From Amoebidium appalachense (taxonomy: Eukaryota; Ichthyosporea), in NCBI GenBank assembly GCA_963693365.1, contig CAVNZM010000009.1, positions 9,362,001 through 9,426,000 on the forward strand: DNA of 64,000 nt, in the 5' to 3' direction. A program made the translations under genes and the position numbers. This document shows positions 1-9,915 of the stretch, one piece after another. The notes beneath the pieces are model-generated. The model was not told the DNA's origin and searched no databases. It worked only from the letters and a program-made list of their open reading frames with translations. Within the stretch, counting starts at the first letter, position 1. Each line of letters starts with the position of its first letter.

Positions 1-315
1 CCCAAGCAAGATCCGGATCTGCCAAACAAACCGGTGACTGTATGGCAGAATGACGGGGTACCGTAGAGATTTCACAGAAGTCTGGAAGGTGCAGGCTGAT
101 GGTAGTTGGATGTTGGTGTTTCATGCATCAATCTGACCCCCTCTGCCCCCCCCTCTCTTCCCCCTCACCCATGTGCCCAAACCCCCCCCCCCCCCCCCCC
201 CACATACACACACACCTCATATACCCTATCCACACTGTGTCCTTTTGCTTTACCCCCCCCCCCCCCCCCCCCCCTCTCCATCTCTTCCCTCCTACCCCCC
301 CCCCCCCCCTCTCTC

Positions 316-348
<33 letters not shown>

Positions 349-358
349 AAAAAAACAG

Positions 359-1015
359 GTGTTGCCTCCCCAACATGCATCCGTCCAGCCACACAACACC
401 AAGTCCACCACCACATTCCCCTCCGTCTTCGCGAACTCTTTGGCCCGGGTTGTCCACAGCTCCTAGCGCCCCTACCCAATGAACACAGTGAACTGCTCTA
501 TGTGGCCACAAACACAAAGTGTGCAAAGTGCGGCACTGTGCCCCCCAGCCAGGCCCTGTGTCTGGCCTGTGGCACTCTGCTGTGTGTCAAGGCAAGATGC
601 TGCCAGCTGCCCGACAGAACTGGAGAGTGCACGGTCCATGCAAGAAGGTGTGTGGGTGGGTGGATGGATGGGGGCAGGGGGAGGGGGCCGGCCGGGTGGG
701 CGGGCGGGCGGGGGGGGGGGGGGGGGGGGGGGGGGGTTGTGTTAGTGTGTGTGTGTGCTTTGTGTCTGTGCGGGTGTGTATGTTTGCAGCAATTGGTGAA
801 GGTGAGGTATGGTGGAGACTGGGTGGAGCCGGGGATTGGCTTCTGTTAGATTTTGTGGGATGTTTATTGTGTATTTGCGTAGCATTTGAGTATGTACAGG
901 CATGTGCATGTGTTTGTGTCTGTGTGCATATATATTGTTGAGCCATGTGTGGTTTTCTTGTCAGTGGTCAGGTTTGGGGATTGCCAGGGTTGGAAATATC
1001 GGATTCGGGTGAGAA

Positions 1016-1049
<34 letters not shown>

Positions 1050-1841
1050 GGGATGATCGGTGGGACATGAACCCGATGGGATCATAAGCTATGTGTGAAG
1101 GTGAGGTCTACTGACCGACCTTCACGTGCAGGTGTGGGGGTGGGGATGTGGGGACGGGGATGTTCTATCTTGTGGACGTGTGCCACATGCTGCTGCTGCA
1201 CGATGGCCGGGGCTGTGTGCACAGCATCTCCCCCTACGTCGACAGCCACGGCGAGGCCGCTTCCGCCTTCAAGTAAACAGCCCCTTTCCTTACCCCTAGG
1301 GCCTCCTTCCACAACCCACACACACACACGCATGCAGGAAAGCACGCACCCACGCACATACACACAAACATTTGTGTGGGCACGGACACACATATACAAC
1401 ACAGACCCAGACACAAACACACACACACATACCACCACAACCACCACTACCAACCCTCCCCCCCCCCCCCCCCTCCCCCTCCCCTTCCCCCCTACCCACC
1501 CACGCACGTAACCCCAAGGTTTTACACCCATAGACTTCCCTCAACCACTAAGCCATTAATTGTTGCACAATAAAAATGTAGTACCTCGATGCACCCCGTG
1601 CACCACCTGATACACATATCTGGCTTTCTACCGACCTCATTTTCTATCCAATAGTTGCCGCCCCTCCCTCAACCCCCTCTATCTCCTGCTGACTTTGTAT
1701 TGTAGGCGGGGCCAGCCGCTGTTCCTGTCTGGGCGGCGGATGGGGCAGCTTGTGCAGATGTGGCTGCGGCACGAGGTGCTGCCCACCATCGTGCTGCGCT
1801 TCGACAAGGCCCCAAACCTGTACGACTGGCGCCACTACTGA
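359..1841 (+). CDS. UBR-family E3 ubiquitin ligase, C-terminal part (5' truncated by window)
   Basis: Three exons, 359-647, 1132-1272 and 1706-1841, join in frame and end at TGA 1839-1841. The reading contains TKCAKCGTVPPSQALCLACG, then CCQ and a GECTVHARRC segment completed across the splice by CGGGDVGTGMFYL, then HDGRGCVHSISPYVDSHGE and RGQPLFLSGRRMGQLVQMW before the terminal DWRHY. This order of Cys/His pairs, a glycine-rich strand, an S-P-Y-x-D-x-x-G-E motif and an R-G-x-P-L-x-L-S motif is the C-terminal zinc-binding domain of UBR1/UBR2/UBR3-type N-recognin ligases, which recognise N-degrons and ubiquitinate them. About 188 residues are visible. The substrate-binding UBR box and RING lie upstream, outside the window. 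The exon 1 acceptor follows a poly-C/poly-A stretch. Which UBR paralogue this is cannot be decided here. Confidence 0.85.
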
Positions 1842-2400
1842 GCCCAAGCACACCTGAAGGATTATGTATGTAGACGGTCTCGGGCGGTATGTTGGCTAAA
1901 AAATAGTATATCTAGTTCCGAGCAGGCAAATTAATGTGTATTTTGGGTGAAGCTGGAATGATAACTTTTTCTGTTACCGTGAGCCCCGAAAGACCATTTG
2001 AGTGTTATTCAAAACTTTTAAGAAGCATATATTGTCTGGAGCTGTAGCCTCATCGGGCAGGACCGAGCCAGGTGATTTTTGGCAACCTTGAGGATTATAG
2101 ACACTTAATCTTGTCTGCAATAGGAATTTTCACTGTATTTCAGTGTGACGTCGTGACGCTGTTGGCCATATGTACTGTATATTTTTGGATATATGAACGT
2201 TCAATTTTTTTGAACTTGTGGTATGGGTGGTATGTGCGGCAGGCGCCATTCCTAGATCTATTGACAACTACATCATTTTGAAGCCTGCTTCTAGCATAAA
2301 CTACAACAGCAACGAGAAAAATTTTAACAGCTAGTGATTACAAGACTTTGATATTCGATATGATCGTCTATTCGCCTAATAATTTGGATTTCGAGGTATT

Positions 2401-2450
<50 letters not shown>

Positions 2451-3206
2451 TTGGGGCTAACAAGTACTGCAGCATGAAAATACAGTGCCTGGTGTGCCCG
2501 GCACTGTCTGTTTACTTACTGATACACTCCAGACGGCATGTATCGGCGGCACGATGGTGTGTGCCGATCACTGTGCAAACTCTAATACGTGGACGGATCC
2601 GGAGGTGGATCGATAACTGGCCGCACGCGGGGAGAGTGGATTTTTTTTTTCGGGAAGACGGGGAGCGAGGGGGGGGGGGGGGGGGGGGGGGGGGTTACCT
2701 AGCATCGTCATCGTCAAATATCCCACCACCCACACCCACCTATCATAGGTAGCGTTGGGTCGGCCTGTTTAGGGCACCGTTAAGCTAAAGATTGCGCGTA
2801 CATGTGCGTATACTAAAAAAAAAGCGGCCACGTGCACATGCTTGGCATGGTGCGTGTGCATAAATGGATAGAAAATCGCGTGTTTGTGTGTTGTGTGTGA
2901 CTGTGTGTGTCAATCTCAGCTACAATTGGTTTTGTGTACATGTCGCGTTCACTGCGGTGCACGTGTTCAACTTGTCATATGCTTGTGTTATGATACCTCG
3001 GACGCCTTGTGTGCACGTTGAAAACTTGGCGTGCTGCACTTTTAAATTTTTGCACAACACAAACTCGCAATTGTGGTATTGCACAAAAAGATATATAACA
3101 CGATTTTTGGGCGCCGCCAAACACGCCCTACATAAACGGCCCTGCGAATACATATGTTGCAAGGTGACGTCAAGTTGGCAAGACTCTTTCGGAATGCTCT
3201 TGGATA

Positions 3207-3249
<43 letters not shown>

Positions 3250-3305
3250 TGCAATTGCAACCTGTATGTCATGATCATATTAACAATATATATAATGCGT
3301 TGTTT
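1842..3305. other. Intergenic, no gene seen
   Basis: This stretch follows the UBR stop codon. It has ordinary AT-rich sequence interrupted by long C runs near 2403-2450 and 3209-3249 and a G run near 2670-2694. No open frame looks coding. A palindromic TGACGTCA lies at 3165-3172. Confidence 0.6.
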
Positions 3306-4012
3306 GCCGGACCTCAAATCCGGAATTTGGAGGGGTCCAAAGGCCATTTTGTGAGGCATCAAAAACCATCGAAACGTTGCTTAGTTGTTTTTATGACATC
3401 AAAATCGCTAAATATTCTTGCGATACTAATGAAAAAGCCTAAAATAACTATATATTTGATAATGAGAAAATTGAAATATAGTGCCCTAAAGTTGGGCCCG
3501 AGAGGATGTACGTACTCGGGGCTTTGAAGTAAAAAGAAAAAAACCAGCGGTTTCGGAGTCTACTGTGAACGCGCTGGGCTGAATGACGGCAGAGATCAGG
3601 TGATTCCCGTATCAAAACGGTTTTCGTTTCTAACCCAGAATGGAACGCACCTTTTTAGTGCCGGACCTCAAATCCGGAATTTGGAGGGGACCTAAGGCCA
3701 TTTTGTGAGGCATCAAAAACCATCGAAACGTTGCTTAGTTGTTTTTATGACATCAAAATCGCTAAATATTCTTGCGATACTAATGAAAAAGCCTAAAATA
3801 ACTATATATTTGATAATGAGAAAATTGAAATATAGTGCCGTAAAGTTGGGCCCGAGAGGATGTACGTACTCGGGGCTTTGAAATAAAAAGAAAAAAACCA
3901 GCGGTTTCGGATTCACTGTGAACGCGCTGGGCTGAATGACGGCAGAGATCAGGTGATTCCCGTATCAAAACGGTCTGGGTTTCTAACCCAGAATGGAACG
4001 CACTCTTTTTAG
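3306..4012. repeat. Tandem duplication of a ~354-bp unit
   Basis: Unit 1 (3306-3659) and unit 2 (3660-4012) both begin with GCCGGACCTCAAATCCGG and end with a CTTTTTAG stretch. They differ at only a handful of bases, for example ggtccaaagg versus ggacctaagg and gagtctactg versus gattcactg. Unit 2 runs directly into the left arm of the 92-bp inverted repeat. No open frame in the unit looks coding. Confidence 0.9.
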
Positions 4013-4100
4013 AGAAATTCGGCGACATTTGTTTTACAACGTATTATATCATTGGTACAACGACATTTTGAAAATTTTAATGTAATAGAACTACCAATCC
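4009..4100 (+). repeat. Left arm of perfect 92-bp inverted repeat
   Basis: It reads TTAGAGAAATTCGGCGACAT at its outer end and ACTACCAATCC at its inner end. It matches the reverse complement of 8117-8208 at every position I compared. The inner edge lies inside the reading frame of the minus-strand ORF that ends at 4077, so the arm appears to have replaced that gene's natural 3' end. Confidence 0.93.
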
Positions 4101-4829
4101 CCGCACGAGCACACATGTCCCACCCACAGTGGTGTCGAGAACGAAAATGTTCTTGCCCTGGATGTAGGTAAGCTCACCGGACGCCTGGACGATGCCTCCC
4201 TCCAGTACGTGGTCAAGGGTGCCGTCTTTGTTACGGAGCATCTTGGCAACGGCACGCACCATGCACACGGGTTGACCAATGTAACGATCCTCCTTATTCC
4301 CGACCCCATAGATGCGCCCCATGCACTTCATATCCACACTTGCCAGCGCTGCATCGGCGTCTGTCAGGTTGATCTTGGGTTTGTAGACTTTCTCAATCCC
4401 GAGCACAACGGCGCCATACGCACTCCACATGTGGGGTGCAACCATGGTCTTGAATGCGGCCTTATGAGCTGCCGAGACAACTTGGGTGACGATCCCGGCA
4501 CCCTTGATCACATGGGTGGCTCCAGGGCGGTTACGGTCGACAAATGTTTCCACATTGGCAGACAAACGGCCCTGCACATGGACGACGCTACCAGCACTGT
4601 TTTTGGCCATCTCCAAGTACTTGGGGTCCTTCTCGTTGTTGAACACCATGACGACGATCTGCATGTTGGGTTCGGCGTTGTTCGTGGCATTCAGGCACAT
4701 GGTGGTGTTCCTGCCCTTGACCATAGCAGCGGTGTGCCTCTCACCGGGCTTAAGGTTGGTGGGAAGCATCACAACCGAGAGGACATCCATAAGGAAGGAT
4801 GCATGCATCATGTGTGGGTGCAGATTCAT
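4077..4829 (-). CDS. Unidentified ORF, possible OB-fold / single-strand DNA-binding-like protein, 3' end lost
   Basis: The first ATG in the open frame is at 4829 (MNLHPHMMHASFLMDVLSVV); an in-frame stop lies just upstream. About 250 codons are open. The stop at 4077 and the last eight or so codons lie inside the inverted-repeat arm, so the natural C terminus is missing. The segment NMQIVVMVFNNEKDPKY followed by GSVVHVQGRLSANVETF has the strand-Gly-x-V-x-V-x-G-R-L pattern common in OB-folds of SSB/RPA-type proteins. That is only a suggestion, since I do not recognise the family. The codon pattern is not repetitive and looks like real protein. Proximity to a helicase remnant fits a replication-related mobile element, by inference. 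Confidence 0.5.
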   Translation of the reverse strand: MNLHPHMMHASFLMDVLSVVMLPTNLKPGERHTAAMVKGRNTTMCLNATNNAEPNMQIVVMVFNNEKDPKYLEMAKNSAGSVVHVQGRLSANVETFVDRNRPGATHVIKGAGIVTQVVSAAHKAAFKTMVAPHMWSAYGAVVLGIEKVYKPKINLTDADAALASVDMKCMGRIYGVGNKEDRYIGQPVCMVRAVAKMLRNKDGTLDHVLEGGIVQASGELTYIQGKNIFVLDTTVGGTCVLVRGLVVLLH

Positions 4830-4918
4830 TTTCACGACGTGTCACTGTCCGTGAATCAACGAGCTGTGAACGGGGTGTTGAAATGTGGATGTGGTGACAG
4901 CAGGAAGACGAAGGTCCC

Positions 4919-4926
4919 CTTTTTAT
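4919..4926 (-). promoter_or_regulatory. Possible TATA-like box for the 4829 ORF
   Basis: On the minus strand the sequence reads CAATAAAAAGGGG, about 90 bases upstream of the ATG at 4829. The spacing is plausible for a core promoter, but this is a single short motif. Confidence 0.3.
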
Positions 4927-4929
4927 TGA

Positions 4930-5290
4930 AAATGGACCTAAATTCCACCTCTTTTATGTCCCTCTTTTTGTTTTTTTGATAATCATTTCTAGAAGGTTTT
5001 TACCCGAAGTTGTGTTTGTGCACATCTGTTTGTCAGTACGCATACACCTGTCTAAATGCATGTATCTACGCAGGCCTCTCCGTGTGTGTCTCAAGTAGGT
5101 CTGTGCGCCGGCTGTCGCCGGCGCCAAAACATAACGAAACAGTTATTGATGTTGGGTTGTGTGGTTGTTACCACTCCCCCCTCCCCCCCGCCCTCCCCCC
5201 CCCCCCCTGCCTGCCCCCCCCACCTCACACTTTCCCTCCCCTCCCCTCCCTGGCCCTTTGGCCTCACGCTCCCCCCCCCCCCCCCCGGCA

Positions 5291-5322
<32 letters not shown>

Positions 5323-5489
5323 CCTGCAGTTGCCGGATCTGCCAAATGTTATGACCCTTTTCCCTTTCATTTAACCCCCCCCCTCCCCCCTCCCCCATCC
5401 CCCCTCCCCCCGGCCCCCCCCCCCCCCCTCCTTCTTTCTGGCCCCCCTCCCACGGGGCACCCTGGGCAGTGGCGGCGGTAGCATCCCCT

Positions 5490-5526
<37 letters not shown>

Positions 5527-5915
5527 TGAAATTGCAAAGTGAGGTAATGGGTATGAGCAAATTATGTGGGAAGTGATGGGAGTGGGGCCAGCCCAAATAA
5601 GTTAAATTCATTTATTTTGCCAGAAGGAGGCAGCCTGTATGGCAACTATGAACAGCTAAGTAGGTAAACCTACCCCTTCCCCCCTTCCGCCCCTTCCGCC
5701 TTCCCCTCCCCCTTAGAAACCCCCCGCCCCCCTCCCCCCAGCTACCCCCCCCCCCCCCCCCCTTTTTTTTAATTATTTTGCCATCCCCCCCCCCCCCCCC
5801 CCCCTCCCCCTCCCCCTGCTGCCCCCTGTGTCTTCATGTCAAGGACCTGAATATTTATGACATGGTGCACGTGGTACCAAAAGCAGTGAATGGTGGTGTG
5901 TTGTGATTAATGTAA
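4930..5915. other. C-rich low-complexity DNA, no gene
   Basis: From about 5170 to 5820 this stretch is dominated by C runs with scattered T and G. Its open frames on both strands are poly-Pro or poly-Gly translations and are rejected as genes. 4980-5170 has no recognisable feature. Confidence 0.7.
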
Positions 5916-6092
5916 TCAGGGGGGGTTGAAGATATTGCGAATGTAGGGAGAAACGACATTGACGGTGTAGGCAATGGCATTTGCAGAAATGTCATTTTCA
6001 TGTACACAGATAAGTGTGTGTCTACGTGTGCGGACACGGCCTAGTGCCACATAGAGTTGACCGTGAGCAAACACAGGAGTACGTAAATACAA
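5916..6092 (-). pseudogene. PIF1/Helitron-type helicase, C-terminal motif VI fragment (inverted)
   Basis: Reading the minus strand gives LYLRTPVFAHGQLYVALGRV followed by about 40 further residues to a stop at 5916. The P-V-F-x-H-G-Q-L-Y-V-A-L-x-R-V motif is the hallmark motif VI region at the C terminus of PIF1-like and Helitron helicases. It should follow the rest of the helicase on the same strand. Here it lies head-to-head with the helicase body, which starts about 20 bp away on the plus strand. The helicase has therefore been broken by an inversion and cannot be functional as it stands. Confidence 0.75.
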
Positions 6093-6112
6093 CAATGTAT
6101 CTGCGCCTCCAA

Positions 6113-7103
6113 TCAAAACTGGTCATTTGCGTCGCTTCCACAGGTATCGCGGCTTTGAACCATGATGGCGGCTGTACAGCACACTCCTTTAAACTTCCCC
6201 TCGAATTTGATGACGTCATCACCGCTTCCCCGTTGTCGCCACACAGCGAGACGGCGGATATCATTCGGGAATCGTCTCTAATCATTTTCGATGAATCCAC
6301 TATGGCAAACAACAAAATAATTCAGTGTATTAACCTGACTTTAAAAAACGTATGCAATGGCAGTGCACCTTTTGGGGGTAAGATCATTATATTCGCGGGA
6401 GATTTTCGCCAAACACTGCCAATTTTAAAATTTGGCACAGAGAGTGATATCATCATAAATTCCCTTCTACGTCATCCACTATGGCCCGATTTCCATAAAT
6501 TCAGACTAGATACTTCAGTGCGAAATGCTTCAGATCCCGACTATGCTAATGCAGTCCTCAACTTAGGGGAAGACAAACTTCCGAAAACGGCTTTCCCACA
6601 CGCTACCGATCCTGAGGCAGTTGTCAACAAAATCCAACTCTCTCCAGAACTCTTTTCTACCACCACTTCGTTGCAGGACGTCATAGACTTTGTCTATCCT
6701 GAAGCTGTACTTACTCAGCCTCAAAACATGTATAGAAGAGCTATTTTGGCACCCACACATGAGATGGTCGATTCAATCAACGCCGCCATTTTGGATAAAA
6801 TACCTGGTGAACCAATTACAAAACTAAGCTTTGATACCTGCAATGACAACATTTTCACGGAAGACTTCTTGGCGTCAGTGCACCACCCAGGAATACCTGA
6901 CCATAAATTCGTTTTCAAGGTAGGTGCTGTAGTTATGCTCATGCGAAACCTCTCCATCCACCACCAATTGGTCAATGGCACAAAACTAATCATAAGGGAA
7001 CTATACAATTACTACATTCGTTGCGACCGCATAGTTGATTCCTTAGGATCTGTCGAGTCTGTTCTCATACCTAGATTTACCTTCCAATTTCAACCAACCC
7101 GAG
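6113..7103 (+). pseudogene. PIF1/Helitron-type helicase body, lacking Walker A and motifs V-VI
   Basis: The open frame contains, in order: KLVICVASTGIAAL and GGCTAHSFKLPL (motif Ia region); SSLIIFDESTM (motif II, DE); PFGGKIIIFAGDFRQTLPIL (motif III, GDxRQ); and, after about 200 residues, VGAVVMLMRNL, LVNGTKLIIREL and VLIPRFTF. These are the signature blocks of the helicase half of Helitron RepHel proteins and related PIF1 helicases, enzymes that unwind DNA during rolling-circle transposition. The ATP-binding GxxGxGKT motif is absent at the 5' side, where the inversion breakpoint falls. The expected A-x-T-I-N-K-x-Q-G-Q motif is absent at the 3' side. No Rep nuclease domain is visible. Confidence 0.8.
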
Positions 7104-7109
7104 GTGTAA

Positions 7110-7436
7110 CAGTTGGCTGCTATTCTATCCTATGATGATGTGAACGAGGAAAACGGGGAAAAGGAAGACATGAACGAGGACGAGCCCGTTGCCACCCCTA
7201 CCAAGAAACGTAAGATGGGGGCAAAGCTTTTCCTGTCGACCGACGACGACGACGTCCCTCTGAAGGATATTGCAGCCATCAAGAAAACCAAGGACAACGA
7301 CAATTTGATGGGCCGCGTCAATTCCGATGTTGACGAGCCCGAGGATTCCAATTCGGAGGGAGAAGACGGTGACGATGACATCGAGGAAGATTACGGCTTG
7401 CTCGATGGTGCAGCCATTTTCAACGTTGAGGATTAA
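7110..7436 (+). CDS. Acidic ORF with basic nuclear-localisation-like motif, unidentified
   Basis: The frame is open from 7110, the first internal ATG is at 7170, and the stop is at 7434-7436. The protein is strongly acidic (DDDDVPLKDI, SNSEGEDGDDDIEEDYG) and contains TPTKKRKMGAKLF, a classical monopartite nuclear-localisation pattern. The segment may be a last exon, because TAACAG immediately precedes it and could be a 3' splice site. I do not recognise the family. It could be the separated C terminus of the minus-strand ORF at 4077-4829, moved by the same rearrangements, but nothing in the sequence proves that. Confidence 0.5.
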   Translation, partial: QLAAILSYDDVNEENGEKEDMNEDEPVATPTKKRKMGAKLFLSTDDDDVPLKDIAAIKKTKDNDNLMGRVNSDVDEPEDSNSEGEDGDDDIEEDYGLLDGAAIFNVED

Positions 7437-7962
7437 CTTCCAGTGCTGCAGTGCCCATAGCCCATTTCCACTATGTATTGTTTGTAATAATATATTTTGA
7501 TTTATTTGACGTTATCTAATACTATTGGGGATAGAACAAACAAACCAAAACAATGATGTTCTGTTTAGTTGTGGGGTGGGAATTAATTGCATGGAATTTG
7601 TGTATGAGAACAGACTCGACAGATCCTAAGGAATCAACTATGTGTGCATGTTTGTGTGTGTGTGAATGTGTGTGTGTGGGCCAAGTGAAGGTTGTATGCG
7701 CTTTTTTCTTCTTAGTTGTTTTTGTATTCTATTCGATTATTACTTTGTGTGTAAATGTGGAAAAAAAACAAATAAAAAAACAACGACCACCGCCCAGCGT
7801 GAATCACCCTAGCTCTAGTGTAAAACAATAATCATTATCAGTCACAAACCCTTCTACTACACTCGCCCCAAATGTCATATTCACATTACTGAGTTGATTT
7901 AGTTGTGTTTTTTACTCTATTTTTTTCAACAACTGTCTGCTATTAAACAGTAAAATGTACAT

Positions 7963-7993
<31 letters not shown>

Positions 7994-8002
7994 CCACAGG
8001 CC

Positions 8003-8043
<41 letters not shown>

Positions 8044-8116
8044 ATATAGAATTTACCGTCCTCATCCCCGTGTCCCCCTAAACCGGTGTTAGCGGACCTT
8101 TGAGGTTTTTGTGATT
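7437..8116. other. Non-coding, with (GT)n tracts
   Basis: This is AT-rich sequence with two (GT)n tracts between about 7965 and 8042. No gene is visible. Confidence 0.6.
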
Positions 8117-8208
8117 GGATTGGTAGTTCTATTACATTAAAATTTTCAAAATGTCGTTGTACCAATGATATAATACGTTGTAAAACAAATGTCGCCGAAT
8201 TTCTCTAA
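8117..8208 (-). repeat. Right arm of perfect 92-bp inverted repeat
   Basis: It begins GGATTGGTAGTTCTATTACA and ends CCGAATTTCTCTAA, the reverse complement of the left arm. The sequence outside it (acacacccacac) is unrelated to the sequence outside the left arm. Confidence 0.93.
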
Positions 8209-9554
8209 CACACCCACACACTCGCTCCGAGCAATGCACGCACGCACACACGCGCACCCACACGCACACCACAAATTTTGGGACTTCTGGAGTGTGCGTG
8301 TGTTGAAAACTTGTGTGTACACGTGTGTGTGTGTGTGTGCGTGTGGCTGTGTGGAGGTGGGTGGGTGGGGGGAAGGAGGGGCGGGGGGGGGGGGGGGGGG
8401 GGGGGGGGGGGATTTTGGAAGCAGCTAAGGTCTCGTCCCGAGTTTCTTGCAGATGTGCAGCTGTGTTTTTTGCTTGCTTGCTGCAGCTGGCACATGAAAA
8501 AACTAAAATGTGGTTGCAGAATAACTCTGCGTTTTGCACACCGGCTAACACAGCTCCTACCAAATTTGGGCCATTCTATATCTGCTACCACTTCATAGCA
8601 TCATTCATTTTCAGTTCAAAGCAGAAATAATCCTGTTTTGCTGAATTATTCGGCTATTTTTGCTTTTTCCAGAATTGAAATCTTGAAATTCTGCAGAACG
8701 TGACTGTAAAAATTCACCTCGAGCCGTGCAAGAGCAGCAAATTGTGATTGGGGCCCACCCCTACATGGGGGAAGCTTGGAGGGGAAGGAGGAGGGGGGAG
8801 GGGGGAGGGGGGAGGGGGGGGGGGGGGGGATGGGCGGGGGAAGGCCCGGAGAGAGGGGGGCGAGGGAGGGGAGAAAAGGGTATATATATATATGCGGTAA
8901 ATAATTAGAATCATCGAGGGGGAGGGGGGGGGGAAGGGGGGGGGGGGGGGGGAGGGGGCTGACAGGGTTTACAGCCGGGGTGGTACCGTGACTGGTCAGG
9001 ATAACCGTTAAGAATCTGGCATTTGAATTTCTTGGGAAAATTAAGATCCTTTCCTGGAGATATAGTCTGCCGAGGCTGGGAGAAGTTCGAATGGTAACAC
9101 GGCAGGGGAGGAGGGGAGGGGGGAGGGGGGATTGAAGGGGTTCATTTAATTTCACACATGATGTCAATTAATTTTGCAGATACCAATTCTTTTTTGGCTC
9201 CTACAAAAATAGAGCCAAGGAGTGAGCTTGATCTCCCATAAGTATAAGACGAAAAGAAATTTCTGCAGTGTGTGTGTGGTTGCGGCAAGTCAAACTGCAG
9301 CTGAGAGAGTGTGCGCGGGGTTATGTATAGTGGTAGTAGAGTCTCTGCCCTCGATTTACCTGCTACCTTACTGGCTTTTAACATAAATAGTGAACCACCT
9401 CTGGAAGGGGGGTAGGAGGGGGGGTAGGAGGGGGAAAGGGTCCGCAGGTGGGGGGGGAGACCGGACTGCCGGAGGACAGTGGCGGGTGGGGGGCCGGGGG
9501 GGGAGGGGGGGGGGGGGGGGGAGGGGGGGGGTGGGGGGGGGGGGGGGTGGCACA
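8209..9554. other. G-rich low-complexity intergenic DNA
   Basis: Several long G runs (around 8383-8411, 8810-8830, 8920-8960 and 9500-9547) alternate with short unique segments. No ORF with non-repetitive composition is present. Confidence 0.65.
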
Positions 9555-9868
9555 CTTTGCGGAGGGGCGTCTAAGGAGGGGTGAATTTGACCCCTCCGCA
9601 AAGTCACCCCCTCTCCGCGCCGAAAAAACGACATTGCGGAGGGGTTTTATGACTTCGCGGGGGGGTGCGGAGAGGTTTTTATAGCTTTGCGGAGGGGTTG
9701 CGGAGGGGACACCTCTCCGCCCACCCCTCCGCAAAGCTATAAAAACTCCTCAGCACACCCATCTGCGTGTGCCAAAAAAGACCTTGCAGAGGGGTGAGCA
9801 GAGGGGCGGCCGCGGGACGAAAATGTGGCACTTCGAAGGGGCAACTTTTGAGGTGGAGAGGGGTGCCT

Positions 9869-9915
<47 letters not shown>

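Larger units (their letters stand above)
4009..8208. mobile_element. ~4.2-kb segment bounded by perfect inverted repeats, carrying helicase remnants
   Basis: The two ends are exact reverse complements over 92 bp (4009-4100 and 8117-8208), with termini TTAGAGAAATTCGG and CCGAATTTCTCTAA. Inside are a minus-strand ORF cut by the left arm, a helicase split by an inversion, and an acidic plus-strand ORF. No transposase is visible. The outermost TA/TA pair is compatible with a TA target-site duplication, but a palindromic TA would also be part of the repeat, so this proves nothing. Alternatives are a composite non-autonomous element, two copies of a smaller repeat that happen to flank older helicase debris, or an assembly-made inverted duplication. 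Confidence 0.5.

Noticed and set aside
99-849. Long Pro-rich and Gly-rich open frames on both strands before and in the first UBR intron
   Set aside because: They are translations of C and G runs. Only the part from 359 to 647 matches a protein family.
7553-7831. 92-codon plus-strand open frame after the acidic ORF
   Set aside because: It is rich in Cys-Val from GT repeats with no conserved segment.
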